Below, in pieces: positions 1 to 9,207 of a stretch of DNA of 64,000 bases. The notes under the pieces were generated by a model. That model worked only from the letters and a program-made list of their open reading frames with translations. It did no database searches and had not been told where the DNA came from. Source of the stretch: Limnohabitans sp. GTDB taxonomy: Bacteria > Pseudomonadota > Gammaproteobacteria > Burkholderiales > Burkholderiaceae_C. Numbering within the stretch: position 1 is the stretch's first letter; each line of letters opens with the position of its first letter. The translations under genes and the position numbers were made by a program. The DNA lies in assembly GCF_023910625.1 (NCBI RefSeq), contig NZ_JAAVVW010000003.1, positions 1,116,001 to 1,180,000 on the forward strand, written 5' to 3'.

Positions 1-1111
1 CGGCATGGCAGCCAGGCTGCAAGCCGTAACCCTCCAGGCCCAAGATGGCTGCCGGGTTGACGGTCACCGCTTCAAAGCACTGTCGCATGGCCGCCTGGCT
101 GGTCATCTGCGCCACATGCAGGCCCATGTGGGCGACTTCGAGCATGTCGGCGCTGCCCAGCGAGTACCAGGGGTCCATCACGCAATCCTGGCCAAAGGCC
201 ACACGGATGCCGGCCGCCAGCAGCTCGGGCACCCGCGTCATGCCGCGCCGCTTGGGGTAGCTGTCATGCCGGCCCTGGATGGTGATGTTGATCAGCGGGT
301 TGGCCACGGCCGACAGGCCGGCCTCGGCCATCAGCGGCAGCAGCTTGCTGACGTAGTAGTTGTCCATGCTGTGCATGGAAGTCAGGTGTGAGCCGTTGAC
401 CCGGCCATGCAGGCCCAGGCGGTGGGCGTGATAGGCCAGGGTTTCGACATGGCGCGACAGCGGGTCGTCGGTTTCGTCGCAGTGCATGTCCACGCGCAGG
501 CCGCGCGTGGCGGCGATCTCCATCAGCAGGCGCACGCTCTCGGCGCCATCGGCCATGGTGCGTTCAAACTGCGGAATTCCGCCAACCACGTCCACCCCCA
601 GGTCAAGCGCGCGCTGCAGTTGGGCCAGTGCGCCGGGGCTGCGCAACAAGCCGTCCTGCGGGAAGGCCACCAATTGCAGGTCGAGGTAGGGTGCCACCCG
701 GCGTTTGACCTCCAGCAGCGCCTCCACCGCCAGCAGCCGAGGGTCGCAGATGTCGACATGGCTGCGGATCGCCAACAGGCCTTTGGCCACCGCCCAGTCG
801 CAATAGGCCAGTGCACGTTCGATCAGCGCCTCCTGCGTCAACAGCGGTTTGAGTTCACCCCACAGAGCAATGCCTTCAAGCAGCGTGCCCGACTGGTTGA
901 CGCGTGGCAGGCCGTAGCTCAGCGTGGCGTCCATGTGAAAGTGTGCGTCGACAAAGGGCGGGCTCAGCAGCAGGCCCCGCGCGTCCAGCGTCTCGGCGGC
1001 TGGGGCCTGCAGGCCGGTTGTGACTTCGACGATCTGGCCGTCTTGCACCGCAACCGACATCCGGGTGCGGCCATCGGGCAGCGTGGCGTTGTGAATGAGC
1101 AAGTCCAGCAT
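1..1111 (-). CDS. codA: Cytosine deaminase, 3' end outside window
   Basis: Amidohydrolase that deaminates cytosine to uracil in the cytoplasm. About 370 codons are visible and the reading frame is open at the left edge. Seen: metal ligands H57/H59 (HFH), H210 and E213 in MHCDETDD, H242 in SHLTSMH and D309 in FGQDCVMDPWY. These line up with E. coli CodA H61, H63, H214, E217, H246 and D313 at a constant offset of four, and the YPKRRG block is also present. The ATG directly follows the stop of the upstream permease (TGAATG), so the gene is the last visible member of the importer operon. Odd: the residue after the metal Asp is Cys (C310), where E. coli has D314, and the residue before it is Gln instead of His. 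An isoguanine or other aminopyrimidine deaminase is possible, but cytosine is favoured by the neighbouring upp. Confidence 0.9.
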   Translation of the reverse strand, partial: MLDLLIHNATLPDGRTRMSVAVQDGQIVEVTTGLQAPAAETLDARGLLLSPPFVDAHFHMDATLSYGLPRVNQSGTLLEGIALWGELKPLLTQEALIERALAYCDWAVAKGLLAIRSHVDICDPRLLAVEALLEVKRRVAPYLDLQLVAFPQDGLLRSPGALAQLQRALDLGVDVVGGIPQFERTMADGAESVRLLMEIAATRGLRVDMHCDETDDPLSRHVETLAYHAHRLGLHGRVNGSHLTSMHSMDNYYVSKLLPLMAEAGLSAVANPLINITIQGRHDSYPKRRGMTRVPELLAAGIRVAFGQDCVMDPWYSLGSADMLEVAHMGLHVAQMTSQAAMRQCFEAVTVNPAAILGLEGYGLQPGCHA

Positions 1112-2035
1112 TCAGCGTTCTCCCTTGCGGTAAGGTTTCATCAGGGCCTGCGGGTAGCTGGCCCGGCGCGCCACCAGCACCAGCGCCACGATCGACAGCA
1201 CATAGGGCAGCATCAGGTACATCTGGTAGGGCAGCACGGCGTCGCCGGCCTGCTGCAGGCGCAGTTGCAGCGCGTCAAAAAAAGCAAACAGCAAAGCGCC
1301 CAGCAGCGCCTTGCCCGGCCGCCAAGAAGCAAACACCACCAGCGCCACGCAAATCCAGCCGCGGCCGTTGACCATGTTGAAGAAGAAGGCATTGAAGGCC
1401 GACAGCGTGAGGAACGCGCCCGCCACGCCCATCAGCGCCGAGCCGGCCACGATCGCCCCGCTGCGCACCGCCGCCACCGACACGCCCTGGCCTTCGGCGG
1501 CCTGAGGGTTCTCGCCCACCATGCGCACCGCCAGCCCGACCGGGGTGCGGTACAGCAAGTAACCGATCAGCGGCACCAACACCAGCGCCAGCAGCGTCAG
1601 CGGCGTTTGCTGCGCCAGAACGGGAATGCCCAGCCAGCCCATTTCCTGGAACGGGGTGATGGTGGGCGGGGTGTTCACTTTTGGAAAGCTCACCCGGTAA
1701 CCGTAGTAGCTCAGCGCCGTCGCCAGCAGCGTGATGCCCAGGCCGGCGACGTGTTGCGAAAGCGCCAGCGTCACGGTCAGCAGCGCGTGCAGCCCGCCCA
1801 GGAGCGCGCCGGTCAGCGCCGCCACCGCCACCCCACCCCACAGCGGCGCGCCGCTGTACACCGCCAGCCAGCCAGTCAAGGCACCGGCCACCATGATGCC
1901 CTCGATGCCCAGGTTCAACACCCCGGCGCGCTCGCACAACAGCACCCCCAGCGTGCCCAGGATCAGAGGTGTGGCAATGCGCAGCACCGCCGCCCAGAAC
2001 GACGGGTTGGCCAGGATGTCCAGAAATTCGCTCAT
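1112..2035 (-). CDS. BMP-type ABC importer permease 2 (NupQ/YufQ-like)
   Basis: Inner-membrane permease of 307 residues, the usual length for the second permease of nucleoside/nucleobase importers that use BMP-family binding proteins. Strongly hydrophobic with about eight or nine membrane segments and the family block ERAGVLNLGIEGIM near residues 35-48. The start overlaps the stop of the other permease by 4 bp (ATGA), so the two are translationally coupled and probably form a heterodimeric channel. The codA start abuts its stop, which points to a nucleobase or nucleoside as substrate. A simple-sugar permease of the same superfamily is the alternative reading from sequence alone. Confidence 0.88.
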   Translation of the reverse strand: MSEFLDILANPSFWAAVLRIATPLILGTLGVLLCERAGVLNLGIEGIMVAGALTGWLAVYSGAPLWGGVAVAALTGALLGGLHALLTVTLALSQHVAGLGITLLATALSYYGYRVSFPKVNTPPTITPFQEMGWLGIPVLAQQTPLTLLALVLVPLIGYLLYRTPVGLAVRMVGENPQAAEGQGVSVAAVRSGAIVAGSALMGVAGAFLTLSAFNAFFFNMVNGRGWICVALVVFASWRPGKALLGALLFAFFDALQLRLQQAGDAVLPYQMYLMLPYVLSIVALVLVARRASYPQALMKPYRKGER

Positions 2036-3093
2036 TGCCAGCGCACCCGGTACTGCGTCAACAAGGTGGCCACCAGCACCGAGATCAGCGAGGCGGCCAC
2101 GATCACGTCGGCGATGTAGGTCGGCACGCCAATGGCGCGGCTCATGCTGTCAGCGCCGACCAACACCCCGGCCACGAACACGCTGGCGGCGACCACGCCC
2201 AGCGGATGCAGCCCAGCCAACATGGCGATGACGATGCCCGAATACCCATAGCCTGGCGACATGTCCAGCGTCAGATAGCTGGTGCGACCGGCCACTTCGA
2301 TGGCACCGGCCAGCCCGGCCAGCGCGCCTGACAGCAGCGCCACCAGCACCACAGTGCGCGTCACCGGCACCCCGGCAAAGGCGGCGGCCCGGACGTTGGC
2401 ACCCACAGCGCGGATGTCGAAACCAAGCACGGTGTACTTCATCAGCACCCAGACCGCCACGGCCAGCGCAGCGGCAATCAGCAGCCCGCTGTGCACCCGG
2501 GTCTGTTCGACCAGCTTGGACAGTTCCAGCTCGCCCATCAGCGCCACGCTTTGCGGCCAGCCCATGGCGGTCGGGTCTTTCATCGGGCCGTCCAGCATCA
2601 GCGAGACCATCAGCAGCACGATGAAGTTCAGCAGCAAAGTGGTCACCACCTCGTCCACCCCCAGCCGCGCTTTGAGCAGCGCCGGCCCCAGCAACAGCAA
2701 CGCGCCGGCCAGGGCGGCGGCCAGCAACATCAGGCCAAACAGCAGTGGCGAGGGCAGGTCGAAGCCGGTGCCGCCGTGCAGGCCGCCCACAGCCACCGCT
2801 GCCAGCGCACCCACATAAAGCTGACCCTCGGCACCGATGTTGAACAGCCGGGCCCGGAACGCCACCGCCGCAGCCAGCCCGGTCAGCATCAGCGGAATGG
2901 CGCGGGTGAAAGTCTCGCTCAGTGCAAACACCGAGCCAAAGCCGCCGCGCAGCAGCAGGCCGTAGGTCTGCGCCACACCAGCACCCGCCCACCACACCAG
3001 CAACGCGCTCACCAACAGCGTGAACAACACTGCCCCTACCGGTGCCAGCAGCAGCGCCAGGCGCGAGCTTTGGTTGCGCTTTTCCAGCCTCAT
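2032..3093 (-). CDS. BMP-type ABC importer permease 1 (NupP/YufP-like)
   Basis: Permease of 353 residues with a basic N-terminus (MRLEKRNQSS) followed by a long membrane segment and about nine further hydrophobic segments. The block ARLFNIGAEGQLYVGA near residue 82 is typical of the first permease of BMP-dependent importers. Its start overlaps the 3' end of the ATPase gene by 4 bp and its 3' end overlaps the next permease by 4 bp, so ATPase and both permeases should be made in fixed ratio. It pairs with the 1112-2035 product to form the membrane channel. Confidence 0.88.
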   Translation of the reverse strand: MRLEKRNQSSRLALLLAPVGAVLFTLLVSALLVWWAGAGVAQTYGLLLRGGFGSVFALSETFTRAIPLMLTGLAAAVAFRARLFNIGAEGQLYVGALAAVAVGGLHGGTGFDLPSPLLFGLMLLAAALAGALLLLGPALLKARLGVDEVVTTLLLNFIVLLMVSLMLDGPMKDPTAMGWPQSVALMGELELSKLVEQTRVHSGLLIAAALAVAVWVLMKYTVLGFDIRAVGANVRAAAFAGVPVTRTVVLVALLSGALAGLAGAIEVAGRTSYLTLDMSPGYGYSGIVIAMLAGLHPLGVVAASVFVAGVLVGADSMSRAIGVPTYIADVIVAASLISVLVATLLTQYRVRWQ

Positions 3094-4658
3094 GCGTGGG
3101 CCTGCGCTGCAGCCTCAGTGATGCCGGCCATTGCCAACCCGATCGCCTCACGGCTCCAGTCGGTCGCCGGTCTGGCCGTACCCAGCCGGCCTGCATGGAT
3201 CACCGCCACCCGGTCGCCCAGGGTCAGCACCTCGTCCAGGTCGTCCGATATCAACAGCACCGCGGCACCGGCATCGCGCGCCGCGATCAGTTGAGCTTGC
3301 ACATAGGCCACGGCGCCGATGTCCAGGCCCCAGGTCGGCTGGTGGGCTACGATCAGGCGGGGCACTGCAGCAGCGCCATTTGCCCCGGTGCTTGCAGCCA
3401 CATCGTCAGGCTGGCTCAGAGCCCGGCCCAGAATCAGCTTCTGCATATTGCCGCCCGACAGCGAGCGTGCCGGCACGGCCGGGCCGCCACCGCGCACGTC
3501 AAAGGTGCGCAGAACGCGCTCGGCATACGCCCGGGCTGCAGCCCGGCGCACCCAGCCCCAGCGTGAAAACGCCGAACTGCGCAACCGCTCGGACACGGCG
3601 TTCTCCCACACCGGCAAGTCACCCACCACACCCACAGCATGGCGGTCCTCCGGGATGCGGGCCACGCCCAGTGGCACCAGCCGGGCCGGCTGCGGCGGCA
3701 GTGGCCGGCCCAACAACTGCACCCGGCCGGCGCTGGCGGCGCGGGTGCCGCACAGCAACTCGGCCAGCGCTACTTGGCCATTGCCCGAAACGCCAGCAAT
3801 CGCCACGATCTCGCCGGCATGCAGGCGCAGATTGGCATCCAGCAGGCGCTCGCGCGCTGGCGCTGTGCTCACGTTGTCCAGCTCGCACACGGCGTCGCCG
3901 ACCGCCTTGGCCGGGCGGCGTTGCGGCGCCTCGACCGCATGGCCCACCATCCACAGCGCCAGTTGGGCCTGGCTGGTGTCGGCGGACTCGGCCTGGGCCA
4001 CCAGTTGGCCAGCGCGCAGCACCGCAATCCGGTGCGACACCCGCAGCACCTCTCCGAGCTTGTGGCTGATGAAAATGATGGACAGGCCCTGGGCCACCAT
4101 CTGGCGCAGCACCGCAAACAGCGCCTCGCTCTCCTGAGGCGTCAGCACCGCCGTGGGTTCGTCCAGAATCAGGATGCGCGCACCCCGATAAAGGGCCTTC
4201 AGAATCTCCACCCTCTGGCGCTCCCCCACCGACAGCCGACCCACCAGAGCGTCCGGGTCCACGCCCAGGCCAAAGCGCTGCGCCACCGCCTGCAGCTTTT
4301 CGCGCGCCGCCAGGCGTCGGGTGAAGGGCTGCCACAGCGACTCCGAGCCGAGCATCACGTTGTCGAGCACGCTCAGGTTGTCAGCCAGCGTGAAGTGCTG
4401 GTGCACCATGCCAATGCCAGCGGCCAGTGCGGCGTTGGGGTCGCCAGGTGGCAGCGCCTGGCCGAACACCGTGATGCTGCCAGCGTCAGCCGTGTAATGC
4501 CCGAACAGAATGGACACCAAGGTCGACTTGCCGGCACCGTTCTCGCCCAGCAAGGCCAGCACCTCGCCGGCACCGAGCGTCAGCGAAATGTCGTCATTGG
4601 CCAGCAACGCACCAAAGCGCTTGCTGATGTGGCTAAGTTGCAGGACGGGGGCGGACAT
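3090..4658 (-). CDS. BMP-type ABC importer, double ATPase (NupO/YufO-like)
   Basis: ATPase with two fused nucleotide-binding domains, 522 residues from the chosen ATG. First domain: Walker A LLGENGAGKST near residue 38, signature LSVGERQRVEIL and Walker B ILILDEPTAVLT. Second domain: degenerate Walker A (IAGVSGNGQ), signature LSGGNMQKLILGRAL, and AHQPTWGLD in place of the usual DEPT. One intact and one degenerate site is normal for RbsA/YufO-type importer ATPases. An upstream GTG at 4682 would add eight residues; the ATG at 4658 starts exactly at the conserved domain. The gene follows the binding protein by 65 bp. Confidence 0.9.
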   Translation of the reverse strand: MSAPVLQLSHISKRFGALLANDDISLTLGAGEVLALLGENGAGKSTLVSILFGHYTADAGSITVFGQALPPGDPNAALAAGIGMVHQHFTLADNLSVLDNVMLGSESLWQPFTRRLAAREKLQAVAQRFGLGVDPDALVGRLSVGERQRVEILKALYRGARILILDEPTAVLTPQESEALFAVLRQMVAQGLSIIFISHKLGEVLRVSHRIAVLRAGQLVAQAESADTSQAQLALWMVGHAVEAPQRRPAKAVGDAVCELDNVSTAPARERLLDANLRLHAGEIVAIAGVSGNGQVALAELLCGTRAASAGRVQLLGRPLPPQPARLVPLGVARIPEDRHAVGVVGDLPVWENAVSERLRSSAFSRWGWVRRAAARAYAERVLRTFDVRGGGPAVPARSLSGGNMQKLILGRALSQPDDVAASTGANGAAAVPRLIVAHQPTWGLDIGAVAYVQAQLIAARDAGAAVLLISDDLDEVLTLGDRVAVIHAGRLGTARPATDWSREAIGLAMAGITEAAAQAHA

Positions 4659-4723
4659 GGCAGGGCCAACACAAAGACACACCGCTGCCGGGGTGTCTTG
4701 TCTTGTGACTCGCTAAAAAATGT

Positions 4724-5725
4724 TTATTTGGCCGAGGATTTGGGCTGGTTGTCATCGACCTTGACATTGAACTTGCCGTCCAGAATGGCTTTTTCCTTGG
4801 CGCGCACCCTGGCCACCAGCTCGGGCGGCACCTTCTTTTCAAAGGTACCCAGCGGTGCCAGTGAAGAGCCCTTGTGCTTCATCATCGAATAGGGGCCGTA
4901 GTCTTCGGCGGTGAACTTGCCCTCTTTGACCAGCTTGATGGCGCGGTCGGCCGAGGGCTCGAAATGCCAAATGGCCGAGGCCACCACAGTGTCGGGGTAC
5001 TGGGCCTGTGTGTTGATCACGTTGCCAATCGCCAGCTTGCCCTTTTCTTTGGCGGCATCGCTCACGCCAAAGCGCTCGGCATACATCACGTCAGCGCCCT
5101 TGTCGATCATGGCAAAAGCGGCCTCCTTGGCCTTGGGTGGGTCAAACCAACTGTTGATGAAACTCACGCTGAACGTCACCTTGGGGTTGACCTCTTTGGC
5201 ACCGGCCATGAAGGCGTTCATCAGGCGGTTGACTTCGGGAATCGGGAAACCGCCCACCATGCCTATCTTGTTGGTCTTGCTCATGCCGCCGGCGATCATG
5301 CCGGTCAGGTAGGCAGGCTCCTGAATGTAGTTGTCAAACACGCTGAAGTTGGGCGCCTGCGGTTTGCCCGAGGAGCCCATCAGGAAAGAGACCTTGGGGA
5401 AATCCTTGGCCACCTTGCGCGCGGCAGCTTCTACCGCAAAGGCCTCGCCCACGATCAGTGTGTTGCCGGCCGTAGCGTACTCGCGCATCACACGCTCGTA
5501 GTCAGCGTTGGACACGTTCTCGCTGGCCTTGTACTCGATCTCGCCGCGCGCTTGCGCCGCTATCAGCGCGGTGTGCAGGCGCCCGGCCCACTGCTGTTCA
5601 AACGGCACGGTGTAAATGCCGGCGACCTTGATCTTGGCCTGGGCCAAACTCAGGGTCGGGGCAGCAGCGGTCAGGGCGGCGGCCAGCACAAGCGCATGGC
5701 GGCGGTTCAGGGGGTGGGCTGACAT
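4724..5725 (-). CDS. BMP-family periplasmic binding protein
   Basis: Substrate-binding protein of the Bmp/Med family, 333 residues. It has a signal peptide of about 28 residues with a twin-Arg-like start (NRRHALVLAAAL) and a likely cleavage after SLAQA; there is no lipobox Cys. The mature protein starts KIKVAGIYTVPFEQQWAG, typical of BMP proteins. A strong ribosome-binding site (GGAG) lies about 8 bases before the ATG. It is the first gene of the importer-codA operon and lies 116 bp downstream of upp. BMP proteins bind nucleosides or nucleobases in characterised cases. Here cytosine or another pyrimidine is inferred from codA and upp. Confidence 0.87.
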   Translation of the reverse strand: MSAHPLNRRHALVLAAALTAAAPTLSLAQAKIKVAGIYTVPFEQQWAGRLHTALIAAQARGEIEYKASENVSNADYERVMREYATAGNTLIVGEAFAVEAAARKVAKDFPKVSFLMGSSGKPQAPNFSVFDNYIQEPAYLTGMIAGGMSKTNKIGMVGGFPIPEVNRLMNAFMAGAKEVNPKVTFSVSFINSWFDPPKAKEAAFAMIDKGADVMYAERFGVSDAAKEKGKLAIGNVINTQAQYPDTVVASAIWHFEPSADRAIKLVKEGKFTAEDYGPYSMMKHKGSSLAPLGTFEKKVPPELVARVRAKEKAILDGKFNVKVDDNQPKSSAK

Positions 5726-5841
5726 GGGGTTCTCCGGTGAGGGGGGTTAAAAACGACGATCTTACAAAATTCACAGCAAACCATCGTTGCTGGACATGGG
5801 CAGGTGCCTGTTTGCGGACCAGAAATTCACGCGAGAGTGCC

Positions 5842-6474
5842 TCACTTGGTGCCGAACATCCGGTCGCCTGCATCCCCCAGGCCCGGGACAATATAGCCGT
5901 GGTCGTTCAGATGGCTGTCCACAGAGGCTGTCACGATCGGCACGTCAGGATGCGCCGCTTGCATCCGCTTGATGCCTTCGGGCGCAGCCAGCAGACACAG
6001 GAAGCGGATATTCTTCGCCCCCGCCTCCTTCAAAATGGAAACAGCAGCCACACTTGAATTGCCCGTGGCCAGCATGGGATCGACCACGATGGACACCCGG
6101 TCCTCAAGTTGTTCGGGCAGCTTGCAATAGTATTGCACCGGCTGCAGCGTGGCGGGGTCGCGGTAAAGCCCCAGGAAGCCTACCCGCGCGGCGGGAATCA
6201 GTTCGAGGATGCCGTCCAGAAGCCCGTTCCCGGCCCGCAGTATCGACACCAGTGCCAGCTTCTTGCCCTCGATGGCGGGGGCATCCATCTCTACCAGCGG
6301 GGTTTCAATCCGCTTCGTCGTCATGGGCAATTCGCGCGTCACTTCATAGGCAAGCAGCAGGCTGATCTCGCGCAAGAGCTGTCGGAAGGAGGCGGTCGAG
6401 GTGTCCTTTTCCCGCATCAGGGTCAGCTTGTGCTGCACCAGCGGGTGTTTGACGACGGTAAGTTGGTCCAGCAT
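5842..6474 (-). CDS. upp: Uracil phosphoribosyltransferase
   Basis: Converts uracil and PRPP to UMP in the cytoplasm. 210 residues from the ATG at 6474, close to the 208 of E. coli Upp; an upstream start would add 22 residues without family similarity. Seen: the PRPP-binding loop [12 protein letters not shown] near residue 130, [12 protein letters not shown] near 80, and the C-terminal uracil-binding segment [19 protein letters not shown]. It sits 5' of the BMP importer and codA on the same strand, completing the route cytosine import, deamination to uracil, and capture as UMP. The start [17 protein letters not shown] is highly typical. Confidence 0.96.
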   Translation of the reverse strand: MLDQLTVVKHPLVQHKLTLMREKDTSTASFRQLLREISLLLAYEVTRELPMTTKRIETPLVEMDAPAIEGKKLALVSILRAGNGLLDGILELIPAARVGFLGLYRDPATLQPVQYYCKLPEQLEDRVSIVVDPMLATGNSSVAAVSILKEAGAKNIRFLCLLAAPEGIKRMQAAHPDVPIVTASVDSHLNDHGYIVPGLGDAGDRMFGTK

Positions 6475-6979
6475 GGCAGCCCCTGTCAGAGTTGTGGATA
6501 AAAAATCCAAACGAATGTGCTCGATTATGACCCAGGCCATGGGCGTTACAGGCCCCCAGTCGGGCCTTGCCTGAGTGCAAGTGGGCGATGTGCGCCAGTT
6601 CGGTAGTTGTCCCTGAAAAATTCACTTTCAGACCAGGGCCAAGGCCATTGATCCGGACTTGACCGAGTGTCCCACAAAAAACTGCCGCAATTGGTGGCCC
6701 AGATCCCCCAAACCGTTGGACAAAAGCAGGTGCAAAAAAAGTCAACACCGACCAATGCAGTCAATTCACGGCTTCAGAGTTTGTCGATACCGTCTTTGAG
6801 GCTGGTGCCAAGTTGTCGATGCCTGGGCTGCCACAACTCCAAGAGGCTGTATAGAAAGTCTTCATAGGTGCGCCCCGAGTTGCTCAATGGTGTGAGCAGT
6901 TCTGCATCTCTTCAAACCATCCCCTCACCACTTATCCATCGGGGTTTAACTGTTCAAAATAAGCGAGCCACTTCTGCAG
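6475..6979. other. 505-bp stretch with no intact gene
   Basis: Lies between upp and the methyltransferase remnant, both on the minus strand. The upp-proximal part is AT-richer and presumably holds the upp promoter, though no convincing -35/-10 pair was found. Short open frames on both strands lack recognisable motifs. The only protein-like signal is a 45-codon C-terminal-looking fragment at 6774-6911, listed separately. No tRNA or terminator seen. Confidence 0.5.
6774..6911 (-). pseudogene. Possible C-terminal remnant of an unidentified gene
   Basis: A minus-strand frame of about 45 codons has natural-looking protein composition around GRTYEDFLYSLLELWQP and ends in a proper stop at 6774-6776. 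It is closed upstream by a stop and has no plausible start codon or ribosome-binding site. It lies just downstream of a degraded glycosyltransferase/methyltransferase locus, so it may be another casualty of the same decay. Function not recognised. Confidence 0.3.
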
Positions 6980-7640
6980 CTAGCTGGCGGTGACTTGCAA
7001 AACGAATTGAAAGACTTTGGCGTCTTGCTGGGCTTGTTCTGCGTTGGCCCCGGAAGCTTCGGCCAGCGTACCAATTGCTTGTATGATTTTTTCTGGTGCA
7101 GGTTGAGGCAGAAACCGTGCCGTACCTTTGATGACTTTGAACCCTGTGGACACAAACAATTCGATCAAGGTGGTGCGGGTGAACCAGCGCAGATGCGTTC
7201 GGTCCAGCAGTCCTGCATCTTCATATCGGAATGCGCCATTGTTCAGTCGCATTTGAATACTCCAGTGCTGTGCATTGGGTACGCATGCCACCAATGTGCC
7301 GCCGCCATGAGACTTCATGTTTTCGTTGATTCGACGCAGGACTTTCCATGGGTCACGAAGATGCTCAAGCGTGTCGCCAAAGACCCAGCAGTCGGCTTTT
7401 TCCAGTTGTGCCCACATGCCGTCATCAAGACGTTCAACATCTGCCGCTATGGCGACGTTGCAGTGCTTTTTGGCTTCGTGGGCATAGTCGGCATCAATGT
7501 CGATACCGGTGTAATGACATTCGGGGTTGATTTGGCGATAGGCCTGCGCGAAGTTACCAAGCATGCAGCCGATCTCAACGACTTGGCGTGCTTTTTCGGG
7601 CATCAAGGCCAGTAATTCGCGATTAAAAATGGTGTACGCA
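6980..7640 (-). pseudogene. SAM-dependent methyltransferase domain joined to a decayed glycosyltransferase
   Basis: Class I methyltransferase domain with SAM motif VVEIGCMLGNFAQAY, then DCWVFGDTLEHLRDPW, CVPNAQHWSIQMRL and LLDRTHLRWFTRTTL. This family occurs alone or fused to TPR and glycosyltransferase domains in surface-glycan loci. From about 7641 upstream the DNA belongs to a glycosyltransferase in another frame, so the natural N-terminus is missing. The open frame extends to 7735 only by out-of-frame reading of that sequence. An internal ATG at 7603 could give a protein of about 207 residues starting just before the SAM motif. It is therefore either a truncated but translated enzyme or part of a pseudogene; the latter is favoured. 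Confidence 0.65.
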
Positions 7641-9100
7641 GGCGGTGGTGCCTGCGCCGTAAGGTGCGGTGTCCAAAAACAAGTCGGCGCAGTGGTAGCG
7701 GGCCAGGTATTGCTCGGGCATGACGCGGCCCGCAAAGATCAATCGGTTGGCGGCGATGCCCTGGTTTTTGGCGTTGGCTGTGAGGTTTTCTTTGGCTTGC
7801 GGGTTGTCTTCCAGCACCCACAGCACGCTGTTGGGGCTGCGCTTGAGGATGCGCATCCAGGTGGCCCAAACGTCGGGCGTGAATTTGTAGTTGTTGTTGA
7901 AGGCGCAAAGGCTTTGACGGGCAAGCCGCATTCGGCGCGTGTTGGTGCGGTGCCAATCACCCGTTGGCGGTCATTGGCCTGCTAGCTGTTGAGGTAGATG
8001 GGTTTTTCGGTGAAGTGCTGCGTCAGCTCAGGCGGCATCAGGTGGCGATCGGCCAGGATGTAGTCCACCCCAGGGATGGCGCAGCTGCCCATATAACCCA
8101 GATAGCTGGCTTGGACAGGCGCGGCGCGGTAGGCCAACACATCAAAACGCGAGCCAGACGTGAGCCCGGTCAGATCGATGAGTACGTCAATTTCGAGTTC
8201 GCGGATGCGCAGGGCCGCTTGTGCGTCGGTGAGCGCGTGCAAGGGGACATGGTGGTCAAACGCCTTGAGTACCCGTTGGCGCATGGCCGAGGGGGTGGTG
8301 TCGCTGTAGTCCAGCCCATACACCTGCACGCGGCTGCGGTCATGCAGCTCAAGCACTTCGGCCATCAAGATGCTGACGGCGTGGTGCTTGAAGTCGCCAG
8401 AAAAGTAGCCAATACGCAGCTTGTCGTGTTGCCAGCGCACAGGCGGCAGCGGGGTGATGGGACTCCGTTTGCGCTCAACGAAACCCTGTGCGGCTTGTCG
8501 TTGGCGCTGCGGGGTGTCGAGTTCGGCCATTCCCATGAAGGGGCCGATGTCGAGTGCCACGTCTTCACCCGGGCGTGCTTCGCGCAGCCAGTTGGGTATG
8601 CTGGGCCAGAGGCATTGACGGCGGCGAATGCCGACAAAGTGCTGGACCACGTCGGCTTGTTGGGGGTTGAGCCGAAGGCTGCGCTCTAGCGCGGCTTCGG
8701 CTTCGGGGTAGCGCTTGAGATTTTCATGCAGGCGGCCTATGTGGTTGAGCAACATGCATTGGCCTTCAACGGGCAGTTGGTCGCTCAGGGCTTGGTTCCA
8801 AATTTGCAGCGCTTGTGCGTCGTCGCCGCTGGCCTCAGTCATCAGCCCCAGATTGACTGCGGCTTGGTACAGCATGGGGTTGAGTGCTTGGGCTTTTTGG
8901 TATGACGCTTTGGCGATGGCAGGCTGGTTGAGTTTGTTCAGAATGCCGTGGTTGAAGTACACAGGGGCGGCTTGCGGCTCTTCACCATGCACGGCAAGCC
9001 AGTCGTTGTAGAGGTCCACCGCTTGCTGCAGCTTGCCTGCCGACTGAAGTTGGTCAGCTTGTTGGATCAGTTGGACAACGGTCAGGGAGGGGGCAGGCAT
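7623..9100 (-). pseudogene. SPINDLY-type TPR/O-GlcNAc transferase, disrupted
   Basis: From ATG 9100 the frame encodes TPR repeats (about residues 10-160) and the first part of a SPINDLY/OGT-like glycosyltransferase domain (KLRIGYFSGDFKHHAVS, YLGYMGSCAIPGVDYILAD). It stops at a TAG (7982-7984) where relatives have Tyr in the stretch leading to QANDRQRVIGTAPT. The same frame continues past the stop, then a frameshift near 7917-7925 moves the homology to another frame (FNNNYKFTPDVWATWMR, then ADLFLDTAPYGAGTTA). Homology ends at about 7641, where the expected SDALW...GLPVLT segment is replaced by methyltransferase sequence. Three lesions make this a pseudogene. Intact relatives glycosylate proteins or glycans. 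Confidence 0.8.
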
Positions 9101-9207
9101 GTTGTTTTGGGGCTTGATGGCTGAGAGCGAGAGATTGTCTGCATAACCCCAATGCATTCCGGCGCGTCTGGGTCAGGAATCAATGCAAGAAGGTCATGCA
9201 GCAAGCC

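Noticed and set aside
407..2119. 570-codon plus-strand open frame antisense to codA and a permease
   Set aside because: High-GC shadow: Gln/His/Arg-rich composition, no domain, while the opposite strand encodes clear family proteins.
3639..4892. 417-codon plus-strand open frame over the ABC ATPase
   Set aside because: Antisense shadow without domains or a plausible start signal.
6344..6748. 134-codon minus-strand frame upstream of upp
   Set aside because: Overlaps upp in another frame and shows no protein-family features.
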